Under the pieces are notes generated by a model, which was given only the letters and a program-made list of their open reading frames with translations, did no database searches and was not told the origin of the DNA. Positions 28,925 to 37,448 of a stretch of 64,000 nucleotides of DNA are shown one piece after another (positions within the stretch are counted from its first letter, which is position 1; each line of letters opens with the position of its first letter). Source of the stretch: Actinoplanes teichomyceticus ATCC 31121. Its GTDB lineage: Bacteria > Actinomycetota > Actinomycetes > Mycobacteriales > Micromonosporaceae. Made by a program: the position numbers and the translations under genes. The DNA is taken from positions 1,834,001 through 1,898,000 of the forward strand of contig NZ_CP023865.1 of the NCBI RefSeq assembly GCF_003711105.1, given 5' to 3'.

Positions 28925-29129
28925 GTCGCAACGCCCCCGGCTTGTGCACCGCGTCGTGCCCGGTCTTGTCACTGCGTACCCGGTACTGCGGCTCGTCCTT
29001 GGACGCGGCGACGGTGCGGCCGGCGGCCTCGGTGCGCTCGGTGATCTTCTCTTCCACGGTGCCGTGTACGTCCTCGCCGTGGCTGCGCCAGGTGACCTGG
29101 TCGCCCTTCTTCAGCTCGTCTTTCGCCAT
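28917..29129 (-). CDS. DUF2945 family small protein (HVA1/Tudor-like)
   Basis: A 70-aa protein starting MAKDELKKGDQVTWRSHGEDVHGTV, a small SH3/Tudor-like barrel known as DUF2945 (hypervirulence-associated HVA1 domain), with the end KTGHDAVHKPGALRRD. The frame stays open upstream through a 39-bp tandem array, but only because 39 is a multiple of three. I set the start at the ATG that begins the conserved domain. It is coupled to the DUF3140 gene by an 8-base overlap. Confidence 0.8.
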   Translation of the reverse strand: MAKDELKKGDQVTWRSHGEDVHGTVEEKITERTEAAGRTVAASKDEPQYRVRSDKTGHDAVHKPGALRRD

Positions 29130-29174
29130 CAGTCGCGGATACCCGGCCCCGGACCGGAAAAACCGCCCGCCGGG

Positions 29175-29355
29175 CGCCGCCGCGCAGGTGTGCCGGGGGC
29201 TGAGGAGTAGGGTCGCCGCCGCGCAGGTGTGCCGGGGGCTGAGGAGTAGGGTCGCCGCCGCGCAGGTGTGCCGGGGGCTGAGGAGTAGGGTCGCCGCCGC
29301 GCAGGTGTGCCGGGGGCTGAGGAGTAGGGTCGCCGCCGCGCAGGTGTGCCGGGGC
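29175..29355. repeat. 39-bp minisatellite, four copies plus a partial fifth
   Basis: Identical 39-bp units begin at 29175, 29214, 29253 and 29292, and a truncated unit begins at 29331. Each contains GCAGGTGTGCCGGGGGCTGA. Degenerate fragments (GTGCCGGG...GAAGTCC) continue to about 29440. The array lies upstream of DUF2945 and behind the methyltransferase gene. Perfect copy identity suggests recent expansion. There are no unique spacers, so it is not a CRISPR array. Confidence 0.9.
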
Positions 29356-29450
29356 CGAGAAGTCCGGCCGCGGTCGCGTAGGCGTGCCGGGCCGGGAAGT
29401 CCAGCCGTCGTCACGCCGACGTGCCGGGGCCGGAAAGCCCCGGCCGCCGT

Positions 29451-30266
29451 TCAGTGCGCGGGCAGGTCGCAGACGAAGATCGCGGTGCCGGGGAAGAGGC
29501 GGCCGCGCAGCGGGCTCCACTGCCCCCAGGTCTCCTCGTGGCCCTCCGGCCACTCCGGTTCGACCAGGTCGCGCAGCACGAAACCGGCGCCCACCAGCTC
29601 CCGGATCCGGTCGCCGAGGGTCCGGTGCTGCTCCAGGTAGGTGAGCCGGCCCCGCTCGTCGCGTTCCACGTACGGCGAGCGGTCGAAGTACGAGTTGCGT
29701 GCGACCAGGCCGCTCTCGTCCGGCTCGTCCCAGAAGACCCACCGCATCGGATGTGTGACGGAGAACACCCAACTCCCGCCGGGCCGGAGGACCCGGGCCA
29801 CCTCGCGCATGGCGGCGGCGGAGTCGGCCACGAACGGGATGGCGCCGAAAGCGGTGCAGACGATGTCGAACGACGCCGCCCGGAACGGCAGCGCGAGCGC
29901 GTCCGCCTGCACCAGCGGCACCCGTACGCCGCTGCGGTCCGCCGCCTCGCGGGCATGCCGCAGCATGCCCGCGGACAGGTCCATCGCGATCGGCTCGGCG
30001 CCCTGCAGGCGCAGCCACCGGGCGCCGGCCGCGGCCCCGGCGCCGAGCTCCAGGACCTTCTTTCCCCGTACGTCACCGAGCAGTCCCGCGTCCGCCTCGC
30101 GCAACCGCTCGGGGCACCAGACGAAGTCCACGTCGCCGAGGAAGGCGCCGTGCTCGTCCTGGTAGTCGTCGGCGTCGAGGTCCCACCAGGCACGGTTGGC
30201 GTGGCGCGTCTCATCCTCGGTCACGCGGCGGTGCGAGGGCGTCTCGATGGTGGGGATCTCGGTCAC
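29451..30266 (-). CDS. SAM-dependent methyltransferase (class I)
   Basis: A 271-aa Rossmann-fold methyltransferase. Motif I is KVLELGAGAAAGARWL near residue 70, the acidic residue after strand 2 is in IAMDLSAG, the motif II/III region is FDIVCTAFGAIPFV, and LRPGGSWVFSVTHPMRW follows. The N-terminus has NRAWWDLDADDYQDEHG, as in actinobacterial methyltransferases of unknown substrate. The GTG start lies six bases after TACCGT on the minus strand, so the mRNA is probably leaderless. It diverges from rpsA. Confidence 0.82.
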   Translation of the reverse strand: MTEIPTIETPSHRRVTEDETRHANRAWWDLDADDYQDEHGAFLGDVDFVWCPERLREADAGLLGDVRGKKVLELGAGAAAGARWLRLQGAEPIAMDLSAGMLRHAREAADRSGVRVPLVQADALALPFRAASFDIVCTAFGAIPFVADSAAAMREVARVLRPGGSWVFSVTHPMRWVFWDEPDESGLVARNSYFDRSPYVERDERGRLTYLEQHRTLGDRIRELVGAGFVLRDLVEPEWPEGHEETWGQWSPLRGRLFPGTAIFVCDLPAH

Positions 30267-30272
30267 CCGACC

Positions 30273-30278
30273 ACGGTA
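30273..30278 (-). promoter_or_regulatory. -10 element for a leaderless methyltransferase transcript
   Basis: On the minus strand TACCGT is followed by six bases and the GTG start. Confidence 0.4.
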
Positions 30279-30367
30279 CGACAGGCGCGTCGCACGCCCT
30301 GAATTAGTCTAAAACGGGCATGATGACGGGTTGCGACCGAACAATGTGCCGCGCTCATCAGGAGGGC

Positions 30368-30398
30368 TTGCAACCTGTGGTAATGCGCACGGTAAGCT
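30368..30398 (+). promoter_or_regulatory. Candidate promoter of rpsA
   Basis: TTGCAA (30368-30373) and TAAGCT (30393-30398) are 19 bases apart. They would give an rpsA leader of about 185 bases, much longer than its neighbours' leaders and large enough for autoregulation by S1. No known leader motif was recognised in it. Confidence 0.4.
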
Positions 30399-30588
30399 AG
30401 TCGATGCGCTCGCGGAACGTGTGCCTCGGCAGGGAGCAGGTTCCGTGGTCGCCGGTCTTGGCATGATCGACTGGCAATGATCTGACTGCTCCTGGGTTGG
30501 TCGTCTCGTTCGCTCGTGCCGCTTCCGGTGGCAGTTCCGTCGAGTGCGAGAGACACCACGAATCCATCCGTTCGGAGCAACTGTCCAC

Positions 30589-32082
30589 ATGACGAGCAGC
30601 ATCGAGGCCACCTCGAGCGCCAACAAGGTCACCGTCGACGACCTCGGCTCTGAGGAAGCTTTCCTCGCAGCCATCGACGAGACCATCAAGTACTTCAACG
30701 ACGGCGACATTGTCGAAGGCACCGTCGTCAAGGTCGATCGGGACGAGGTCCTGCTCGACATCGGCTACAAGACCGAGGGCGTCATCCCCTCGCGCGAGTT
30801 GTCGATCAAGCATGACGTGGACCCCGCGGAAGTGGTGTCGGTCGGTGACCACATCGAAGCCCTCGTCCTCACGAAGGAGGACAAGGAAGGCCGTCTGATC
30901 CTCTCGAAGAAGCGCGCTCAGTACGAGCGGGCCTGGGGCACCATCGAGAAGATCAAGGAGGACGACGGCGTCGTCCGCGGCTCGGTCATCGAGGTCGTCA
31001 AGGGTGGTCTCATCCTCGACATCGGCCTCCGTGGCTTCCTGCCGGCCTCCCTGGTCGAGATGCGTCGCGTCCGCGACCTGCAGCCGTACGTCGGCCGCGA
31101 GCTCGAGGCGAAGATCATCGAGCTGGACAAGAACCGCAACAACGTGGTCCTGTCCCGCCGCGCCTGGCTCGAGCAGACGCAGTCCGAGGTCCGCACCGAG
31201 TTCCTCAACAAGCTGCAGAAGGGCCAGGTCCGCAAGGGCGTCGTGTCCTCCATCGTCAACTTCGGCGCCTTCGTGGACCTGGGTGGCGTGGACGGCCTGG
31301 TGCACGTCTCCGAGCTGTCCTGGAAGCACATCGACCACCCGTCCGAGGTCGTCGAGGTCGGCCAGGAGGTCGAGGTCGAGGTCCTGGACGTCGACCTGGA
31401 CCGCGAGCGCGTCTCGCTGTCGCTGAAGGCGACCCAGGAGGACCCGTGGCGGCAGTTCGCCCGGACCCACGCGATCAACCAGATCGTCCCGGGTAAGGTC
31501 ACCAAGCTGGTTCCGTTCGGCGCCTTCGTCCGCGTGGACGACGGCATCGAGGGCCTGGTGCACATCTCCGAGCTGGCCGAGCGGCACGTCGAGCTGCCCG
31601 AGCAGGTCGTCCAGGTGGGCTCCGACGTCCTGGTCAAGGTCATCGACATCGACCTGGAGCGTCGCCGGATCTCGCTGTCGCTCAAGCAGGCCAACGAGGG
31701 CTTCGTCGAGGGCGAGGAGCACTTCGACCCGACCCTCTACGGCATGGCCGCGACCTACGACGCCGAGGGCAACTACATCTACCCGGAGGGCTTCGACCCG
31801 GAGACCGGCGAGTGGATGGAAGGCTTCGAGAAGCAGCGCGAGGCCTGGGAGAAGCAGTACGCCGAGGCGCGCGAGCGCTGGGAGGCCCACACCAAGCAGG
31901 TCCAGGCGAGCCGCGAGGCCGACGCCGACGCCGCGCTCAACCCGGCTCCGGCCGGCGGCGTGACCTCCTCCTCGTCGAGCTCGCCGGCCCCGGCGCGCGC
32001 CGCCGAGGAGCCCGCGGGCACCCTGGCCACCGACGAGGCCCTCGCCGCCCTGCGCGAGAAGCTGGCCGGCGGCAAGAGCTGA
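30589..32082 (+). CDS. rpsA: 30S ribosomal protein S1
   Basis: RNA-binding protein that brings mRNA to the 30S subunit. The protein is 497 aa with four S1 (OB-fold) repeats at about residues 39-107, 124-190, 210-278 and 295-364. The best one reads VSSIVNFGAFVDLGGVDGLVHVSELSW (broken here by no gap). The C-terminal 130 residues are a charged helix and an Ala/Ser/Pro tail. It has four repeats rather than the six of E. coli, as usual in actinobacteria. The ribosome binding site is weak (GGAG 12 bases before the ATG). A strong terminator follows. Confidence 0.96.
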   Translation: MTSSIEATSSANKVTVDDLGSEEAFLAAIDETIKYFNDGDIVEGTVVKVDRDEVLLDIGYKTEGVIPSRELSIKHDVDPAEVVSVGDHIEALVLTKEDKEGRLILSKKRAQYERAWGTIEKIKEDDGVVRGSVIEVVKGGLILDIGLRGFLPASLVEMRRVRDLQPYVGRELEAKIIELDKNRNNVVLSRRAWLEQTQSEVRTEFLNKLQKGQVRKGVVSSIVNFGAFVDLGGVDGLVHVSELSWKHIDHPSEVVEVGQEVEVEVLDVDLDRERVSLSLKATQEDPWRQFARTHAINQIVPGKVTKLVPFGAFVRVDDGIEGLVHISELAERHVELPEQVVQVGSDVLVKVIDIDLERRRISLSLKQANEGFVEGEEHFDPTLYGMAATYDAEGNYIYPEGFDPETGEWMEGFEKQREAWEKQYAEARERWEAHTKQVQASREADADAALNPAPAGGVTSSSSSSPAPARAAEEPAGTLATDEALAALREKLAGGKS

Positions 32083-32124
32083 GTCACCCGGTTGCTCCGG
32101 TGATTCTGTTCCGGTAACAGCGTG

Positions 32125-32160
32125 AAAGGCCGTCCCGACCTCAGGTCGGGGCGGCCTTTT
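32125..32160 (+). terminator. Rho-independent terminator of rpsA
   Basis: AAAGGCCGTCCCGACC (32125-32140) pairs with GGTCGGGGCGGCCTTT (32144-32159), with one G-T wobble and the loop TCA, ending in TTTT. Confidence 0.9.
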
Positions 32161-32241
32161 CGCTTCCCTGCCCGGGACCGCTCCGAGGCGGACGCGCGCC
32201 GGTCTCCCGGCCGTGGGCCCCGGATGCGCGGCGGTCGCCCC

Positions 32242-32369
32242 GGCCGGCTCCCCTCCTGGTCGGCTCCCCTCCTGGTCGGCTTCTCGCCTGGTCGGCTCCC
32301 CGCGTGGTCGGCTTCTCGTCCGGTCGGCTCCTCGTCCGGTCGGCTCCTCGTCCGGTCGGCTTCTCGCCC
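32242..32369. repeat. 16-bp minisatellite, eight copies
   Basis: Eight consecutive 16-base units of the form GGTCGGCTYCYCBYCY (first unit GGCCGGCT...) run from 32242. The period is not a multiple of three and no frame stays meaningful, so it is non-coding. It fills the 426-base spacer between the rpsA terminator and coaE. Confidence 0.88.
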
Positions 32370-32496
32370 CCGGGGGGCGATCCGTCCCCGCGGTCGCGTG
32401 CCCGCCCCGGCCGGGCGAATTCGGGGTGACTGTCGTCCTTGCGCCTTTCGCCAAGTCGTGACCGGCGGCCGCGAGGCGCGCGGCGTCCTGTGCCGG

Positions 32497-32502
32497 GATA
32501 CT
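32497..32502 (+). promoter_or_regulatory. -10 element for coaE
   Basis: GATACT, six bases, then the ATG at 32509. No ribosome binding site is visible, which suggests a leaderless transcript. Confidence 0.35.
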
Positions 32503-32508
32503 GAGTCC

Positions 32509-33705
32509 ATGCTGATGGTCGGTCTCACGGGTGGCATCGGCGCCGGCAAGAGTGCCGTCGCCACACGACTGGCGGAGCGCGGTGCGGTGATCATCGACGC
32601 CGACCGGCTCGCCCGCGAGGTGGTCGAGCCGGGCACCGACGGGCTCGCCGAGATCGTCGCGGCGTTCGGCGCGGGCGTGCTGACCCCCGAGGGTGAGCTG
32701 GACCGCCCGGCCCTGGGCGCGAAGGTCTTCGGTGACGACGAGGCGCGCCGTCGCCTGGAGCGGATCATCCACCCACGCGTCCGGGCGCGCACCGCCGAGA
32801 TGGTCCGGGCCGCGCCGCCCGACGCGATCGTGGTCAACGACGTACCGCTGCTGGTGGAGACGGGGCTGGCTCCGACGTACCACCTGGTGATCGTGGTCAC
32901 CGCGGACCGGGAGATGCGGATCCGGCGGTTGATGCGCGACCGTGGCATGTCGGCGGCCGAGGCCGCCGCCCGGATCGGCGCGCAGGCCGACGACGCCACC
33001 CGGCGGGCCGCGGCGGACGTGCTCCTGCCCAACGAGGACGACCTCGCTACCCTGCACGCCCGGGTCGACGAGCTGTGGCGCGACCGGCTGGTCGAGTTCG
33101 AGCACAACGTCCGGCTGCGCCGGCCCGCCCGCAAATCGCCCGAGCTCAGCATCGTGCCGCCCGAGCCGGACTGGCCGCAGGCGGCCGCCCGGCTGATCGC
33201 GCGGATCCGGCAGCACCTCGGCGGCGCCATCGGCTCCGCCGAGGTCCACCACATCGGATCCACCGCGGTGCCGGGTCTGCCGGCGAAGAACATCATCGAT
33301 CTGATGCTTTCCGTACGCACCCTGGCCGAAGCCGACGCGCTCGCCGACCGGCTGGCCGCGGCCGGGTTCCCGCGCCGGTCGGGGGAGTGGGCGGACAATG
33401 CGCGCCGGCTGCCGGGGGAGACCTGGCCGAAGCGGATGCACGGCTCGGCCGACCCGGGCCGGCCGGTGATCCTGCACGTGCGGGTGGCCGGGTCACCGGG
33501 CTGGCGGTTCGCGCTGCTGATGCGTGACCACCTGCGGGCGGTCCCGGCGGCGCGGGACGCCTACGCGGCGGCCAAGGCGGAGCTGGCGCTGCGGTTCGCG
33601 GACCGGACCGGCTACGCGGCGGCGAAGGAGCCGTGGTTCGACGAGGAGGCGCGGGCGGCCGACGACTGGGCGGAGGCCACCGGCTGGCAGCCGCCGATCT
33701 CCTGA
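32509..33705 (+). CDS. coaE: Dephospho-CoA kinase fused to a GrpB-like (UPF0157) domain
   Basis: Phosphorylates dephospho-CoA, the last step of coenzyme A synthesis. The protein is 398 aa, twice the usual kinase. Residues 1-200 are CoaE: Walker A GGIGAGKS at 8-15, DADRLAREVVEPG, and the lid region with IRRLMRDRGMSAAEAAARI. Residues 210-398 are a GrpB/UPF0157 nucleotidyltransferase-like domain with HHIGSTAVPGLPAKNIIDLM near residue 247. The same fusion is known in mycobacteria. A second ATG two codons on is an alternative start. The role of the C-terminal domain is not known; assistance in folding or regulation of CoaE has been proposed for mycobacteria. Confidence 0.93.
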   Translation: MLMVGLTGGIGAGKSAVATRLAERGAVIIDADRLAREVVEPGTDGLAEIVAAFGAGVLTPEGELDRPALGAKVFGDDEARRRLERIIHPRVRARTAEMVRAAPPDAIVVNDVPLLVETGLAPTYHLVIVVTADREMRIRRLMRDRGMSAAEAAARIGAQADDATRRAAADVLLPNEDDLATLHARVDELWRDRLVEFEHNVRLRRPARKSPELSIVPPEPDWPQAAARLIARIRQHLGGAIGSAEVHHIGSTAVPGLPAKNIIDLMLSVRTLAEADALADRLAAAGFPRRSGEWADNARRLPGETWPKRMHGSADPGRPVILHVRVAGSPGWRFALLMRDHLRAVPAARDAYAAAKAELALRFADRTGYAAAKEPWFDEEARAADDWAEATGWQPPIS

Positions 33706-33835
33706 GCCGGCCCGTCGTCGGCTGGGCGTGCCGGTGCCTCCGCCCCGCCGGGGGCTTCTGTCGGATTGTCGTCTCCACCGGGCGTTCGCTCGGCGTGGAC
33801 CGGTGTCCCGGCCGGGCCGCGACGCACGTCCGGCG

Positions 33836-34046
33836 CTCGATGGCGCGGTGGGCGTTCGGTGGCGGGGAGCGGTGCTCGATGGCTCGATGGCGCGGTGGGC
33901 GTCCGGTGGCGGGGAGCGGTGCTCGATGGCGCGGTGGGCGATCGGCGGTGTGGAGCGGTGCTCGATGGCTCGATGGCGCGGTGGGCGTTCGGTGGCGGGG
34001 AGCGGCGCTCGATGGCGCGGTGGGTGTTCGGTGGCGGGGAGCGGCG
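33836..34046. repeat. 39-bp minisatellite with 8-bp duplications, five units
   Basis: Units starting CTCGATGGCGCGGTGGGCG begin at 33836, 33883, 33922, 33969 and 34008. Steps are 39 bases, or 47 where CTCGATGG is doubled (33875 and 33961). Unit ends vary (GGAGCGGTG or GGAGCGGCG). The sequence is unrelated to the other 39-bp array at 29175. Confidence 0.88.
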
Positions 34047-34314
34047 CTCGCGGCGGCCGGCCGGCTCGGGAGCGCGACCCCCGCAGGTGCGCTCGCCGGA
34101 TGTCGGGGCGCATCGACCGCGGTGCGGCACGGCTGGATCGTTGGGTGACCCCGACCGTGCTCGTCGGCCGCCGCGAGCGGCCTACCCCGCCAGGGTAGGG
34201 GGCGCGGTAAAGACCAGACAATGCCGCACGGTGCGGTCGAATGTGCACCATCGGCACGGCGCGGGCCGCACCGGATCCCACCGGTGGCGGGCGAAAGTTG
34301 TCGTACCCCCGACG

Positions 34315-34320
34315 TACGGT
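34315..34320 (+). promoter_or_regulatory. -10 element for a leaderless uvrB transcript
   Basis: TACGGT, seven bases, then the uvrB ATG. No ribosome binding site lies between them. Confidence 0.4.
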
Positions 34321-34327
34321 GGTGTGC

Positions 34328-36445
34328 ATGGCGCTCGACATTCCACGACTCGACGGCCGGTTCGAGGTAGTCAGCGACTACCAGCCGGCCGGTGACCAGC
34401 CCGCGGCGATCGACGAGCTGGAGCGGCGGGTGCGCCGCGGCGACCGGCACACCGTGCTGCTCGGCGCCACCGGCACCGGCAAGAGCGCGACCACCGCGTG
34501 GCTGATCGAGCGGCTGCAACGGCCGGCGCTGGTGCTCGCGCCCAACAAGACGCTCTGCGCGCAGCTCGCCAAGGAGTTCCGCGAGCTGCTGCCGAACAAC
34601 GCGGTGGAGTATTTCGTCAGCTACTACGACTACTACCAGCCCGAGGCGTACATCGCCCAGACCGACACCTACATCGAGAAGGACTCGTCGGTCAACGAGG
34701 AGGTGGAGCGGCTGCGCCACTCGGCCACCATGTCGCTGCTCACCCGGCGCGACACGATCGTGGTGGCCACGGTCAGCGCCATCTACGGCCTGGGCACCCC
34801 ACAGGAGTACATCGAGCGCGCCGTCCAGGTGAAGGTCGGCGGCGAGATCGACCGGGACAAGCTGCTGCGCCGGCTGGTCGACATCCAGTACACGCGCAAC
34901 GACATGGCCTTCCAGCGCGGCACGTTCCGGGTCCGGGGCGACACACTGGAGATCATCCCGGCCTACGAGGAGCTCGCGGTCCGCGTGGAGCTGTTCGGCG
35001 ACGAGGTGGAGAAGCTCTACTACCTGCACCCGCTCACCGGCGAGGTGGTCCGCGAGGTGGACGAGCTGATCATCTTCCCGGCCACGCACTACGTCGCCGG
35101 TCCGGAGCGCATGGAGCGCGCGATCCGTGACATCGAGGCCGAGCTGGCCGAGCGGCTGGCCGAGCTGGAGCGCCAGGGCAAGCTGTTGGAGGCGCAGCGG
35201 CTGCGGATGCGGACCACGTACGACATCGAGATGATGCGTCAGGTCGGCTTCTGCAACGGCATCGAGAATTACTCGATGCACATGGACGGCCGCCGTCCCG
35301 GTGAGCCGGCCTACACGTTGCTGGACTACTTCCCGGACGACTTCGTCACCGTCATCGACGAGTCGCACCAGACGATCCCGCAGATCGGCGGGATGTACGA
35401 GGGCGACGCCTCCCGGAAACGTATCCTGATCGAGCACGGTTTCCGGCTGCCCAGCGCGGCCGACAACCGTCCGTTGCGGTTCGACGAGTTCCTCGACCGG
35501 GTCGGCCAGATGGTCTTCCTCTCCGCGACCCCGGGCACCTGGGAGATGGATCAGGCGCAGGGCGAGTTCGTCGAGCAGGTGATCCGGCCGACCGGGCTGG
35601 TCGACCCGCAGGTCGTGGTGAAACCGACCAAGGGCCAGATCGACGACCTGATGCACGAGATTCAGCTGCGCACCGAGCGGGACGAACGTGTCCTGGTCAC
35701 CACGCTCACCAAGAAGATGGCCGAGGACCTCACCGACTACCTCCTGGAGAACGGCATCCGGGTGCGCTACCTGCACTCCGAGGTGGACACGCTGCGGCGG
35801 GTCGAGCTGCTCAAGGAGCTGCGCAAGGGCGACTACGACGTCCTCGTCGGCATCAACCTGCTGCGCGAGGGTCTCGACCTGCCCGAGGTGTCGCTGGTGG
35901 CGATTCTCGACGCGGACAAGGAGGGCTTCCTGCGCAGCGGCCGGTCGCTGATCCAGACCATCGGGCGTGCCGCACGTAACGTCTCCGGCGAAGTGCATAT
36001 GTACGCTGACAAGATCACCCCGTCGATGCGGGACGCGATCGACGAGACGGACCGGCGCCGCGCCAAGCAGATCGCCCACAACGAGGCGAACGGGATCAAG
36101 CCGCAGGCGCTACGCAAGAAGATCCACGACATCCTCGACGACATCTACCGCGAGGCGGAGGACACCGACTCGGCGGTGGCCGGGCCGATGGTCGGTGGCG
36201 GAGGCCGCCAGATGTCGCGGGGCAAGGCGCCGGTGCCGGAGACGCGTTCCAAGGGCCGCGGGTCGGCAGGCCCGGCCCGCGAGGGCATGGCCCGGGCGGA
36301 GCTCGCGCAGCTCATCCAGGATCTCAACGACCAGATGCTGGGGGCGGCGCGCGAGCTGCAGTTCGAGCTGGCGGCGCGGATCCGGGACGAGATCGGCGAA
36401 CTGAAGAAGGAGCTCCGGGGGATGGACATGGCCGGGGTGAAGTAG
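34328..36445 (+). CDS. uvrB: Excinuclease ABC subunit B
   Basis: Damage-verifying helicase-like ATPase of nucleotide excision repair; it takes DNA from UvrA and recruits UvrC. The protein is 705 aa. Walker A is [15 protein letters not shown] (residues 45-59), the damage-probing beta-hairpin is [11 protein letters not shown] from residue 99, the DEAD-like motif is [13 protein letters not shown], and motif VI is [15 protein letters not shown]-terminal UVR motif ([20 protein letters not shown], then [11 protein letters not shown]) contacts UvrC. A perfect 26-bp palindrome follows the stop by 53 bases. Confidence 0.97.
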   Translation: MALDIPRLDGRFEVVSDYQPAGDQPAAIDELERRVRRGDRHTVLLGATGTGKSATTAWLIERLQRPALVLAPNKTLCAQLAKEFRELLPNNAVEYFVSYYDYYQPEAYIAQTDTYIEKDSSVNEEVERLRHSATMSLLTRRDTIVVATVSAIYGLGTPQEYIERAVQVKVGGEIDRDKLLRRLVDIQYTRNDMAFQRGTFRVRGDTLEIIPAYEELAVRVELFGDEVEKLYYLHPLTGEVVREVDELIIFPATHYVAGPERMERAIRDIEAELAERLAELERQGKLLEAQRLRMRTTYDIEMMRQVGFCNGIENYSMHMDGRRPGEPAYTLLDYFPDDFVTVIDESHQTIPQIGGMYEGDASRKRILIEHGFRLPSAADNRPLRFDEFLDRVGQMVFLSATPGTWEMDQAQGEFVEQVIRPTGLVDPQVVVKPTKGQIDDLMHEIQLRTERDERVLVTTLTKKMAEDLTDYLLENGIRVRYLHSEVDTLRRVELLKELRKGDYDVLVGINLLREGLDLPEVSLVAILDADKEGFLRSGRSLIQTIGRAARNVSGEVHMYADKITPSMRDAIDETDRRRAKQIAHNEANGIKPQALRKKIHDILDDIYREAEDTDSAVAGPMVGGGGRQMSRGKAPVPETRSKGRGSAGPAREGMARAELAQLIQDLNDQMLGAARELQFELAARIRDEIGELKKELRGMDMAGVK

Positions 36446-36498
36446 CCCGCTGCCGTGGTTTGGCCTGGTGTTTCCGGGCTGCGCGCGAGGTGGGGCCG

Positions 36499-36569
36499 TT
36501 GTGGGCGGGGAGTGCCTTTCGGAGCCCGTCAGGCTTTTGATGTCTCCGAAAGGCACTCCCCGCCCACAA
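36499..36569. repeat. Perfect 26-bp palindrome with a 19-base loop
   Basis: The arms at 36499-36524 and 36544-36569 are exact reverse complements; they begin TTGTGGGCGGGG and end CCCCGCCCACAA. The loop is CCCGTCAGGCTTTTGATGT. It stands 53 bases after the uvrB stop. It could terminate transcription from either side, though no T-run follows the second arm, or be a repetitive palindromic element. No target-site duplication or transposase is visible. Confidence 0.92.
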
Positions 36570-36692
36570 TCTTGCGTGGCTGGGGTGGCTGCCGCGCGTG
36601 TCGGAGGCGGGGGTGCCATCGGTTCTGGCCGCGTGCTCACCTGCGGATTCGTTCGAGCTGAGTCTTGACTGTCTTGCGGCTCGGATGCGTTC

Positions 36693-36860
36693 GCGGCCCG
36701 GGTTGGGCTGGTCCATGGCGGTTCTCGGCTTTGGACGCCGCGCGGCCCGGGTTGGGCTGGTCCATGGCGGTCTTCGGCCTTGGATGCCGTGCGGCCCAGG
36801 GCGGGCTGCTCCAAGGCGGTCTTCGGTTTTGGCCGCTTCGCGGCCCAGGTTGGGCTTCCG
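36693..36860. repeat. 49-bp minisatellite, three copies plus a partial
   Basis: Units starting GCGGCCCRGG begin at 36693, 36742, 36791 and 36840, exactly 49 bases apart. Copies one and two share GGTTGGGCTGGTCCATGGCG; later ones are diverged. The period is not a multiple of three. Confidence 0.85.
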
Positions 36861-37220
36861 GGTGCCTTCGGCCTTCGGCGCTTCGCGGGCAGGTCTGTTC
36901 GGCCGGGCCGGGTGGGTTCGGGCTTGGCTCGGTCGGGTTTGTGGTCTGTGGCTTGCGGATCGAGCCTGGGGTGGGGGTCCGACGGATCCGCGACCCGGAG
37001 GACCGGTCCGGTGTGGTGGGCGGATTCCCGGCCTCGGACAGTTCCGGTGAGGCGGACGGCGCGCTGGTCGTGAACCGCCTTGGGCCGTGGTCGTGCCTGG
37101 TCCCGCCTCCGATCTCGGAAAGTCCTCGGTTGCCGGCGCGGTGGTCTCTGCGGAGGTGGATCCGGCCGCCGGTCGTGAACGCCTCTCGGCGATCGGGATC
37201 CGGCGGCCCTCGGCGTCAGG

Positions 37221-37338
37221 CTGCTCGTGCCGGCGAGCGCCGCTCCGAGTCGGGACTGTTCGTTGCGCCGGCTCGGAGGGGTGCGCCGGCACGAGCAGGC
37301 TGACGAGTCGGGACTGTTCGTTGCGCCGGCTCGGAGGG
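37221..37338. repeat. Nested direct and inverted repeats
   Basis: A 35-base direct repeat (starting CGAGTCGGGACTGTTCG) occurs at 37246-37280 and 37304-37338. Around and between the copies, CTGCTCGTGCCGGCG (37221-37235) and CGCCGGCACGAGCAG (37284-37298) form a 15-bp inverted repeat. Each direct copy also carries a small stem CTCCGAG/CTCGGAG or its remnant. It may be a decayed or nested palindromic element. Confidence 0.8.
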
Positions 37339-37448
37339 CCTCCGGCGGGGGCGTGTGCCGTTTTCGATTGATGTTCGCTCGGAGCGACCCGGCGAGTCGA
37401 GCCGTGTGCCGCCCTCGGCCGGGTGCTGGTGACGCCGGGGCCGTCCGG

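Larger units (their letters stand above)
33706..34327. other. Repeat-bearing spacer between coaE and uvrB
   Basis: 622 bases without a supported gene; half of it is the 39/47-bp array at 33836-34046. The last 100 bases hold the uvrB promoter. Open frames through it shift with every 8-bp duplication and are not believable proteins. Confidence 0.5.
36446..37448. other. 1-kb gene-free, repeat-rich spacer
   Basis: No frame in these 1,003 bases encodes a recognisable protein; those that are open are Ala/Arg/Pro-rich and change frame across the repeats. The spacer holds a 26-bp palindrome, a 49-bp tandem array and a nested direct/inverted repeat, each listed separately. It separates convergent uvrB and the ABM-domain gene. 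Confidence 0.6.

Noticed and set aside
29175..29355. CRISPR array
   Set aside because: Units follow each other directly without unique spacers and no cas gene is present. The same holds for the arrays at 32242, 33836, 36693 and 39957.
34200..34327. A LexA box before uvrB
   Set aside because: No CGAAC-N4-GTTCG-like site with two or fewer mismatches was found in this stretch; the nearest sequences match one half only.
36499..36569. Insertion sequence ends
   Set aside because: The palindrome has no transposase, no flanking direct repeat and only a 19-base interior.
36598..37050. A 150-codon plus-strand frame in the spacer behind uvrB
   Set aside because: It runs through a 49-bp array whose period shifts the frame, is Arg/Gly/Ala-rich and has no ribosome binding site or recognised domain.
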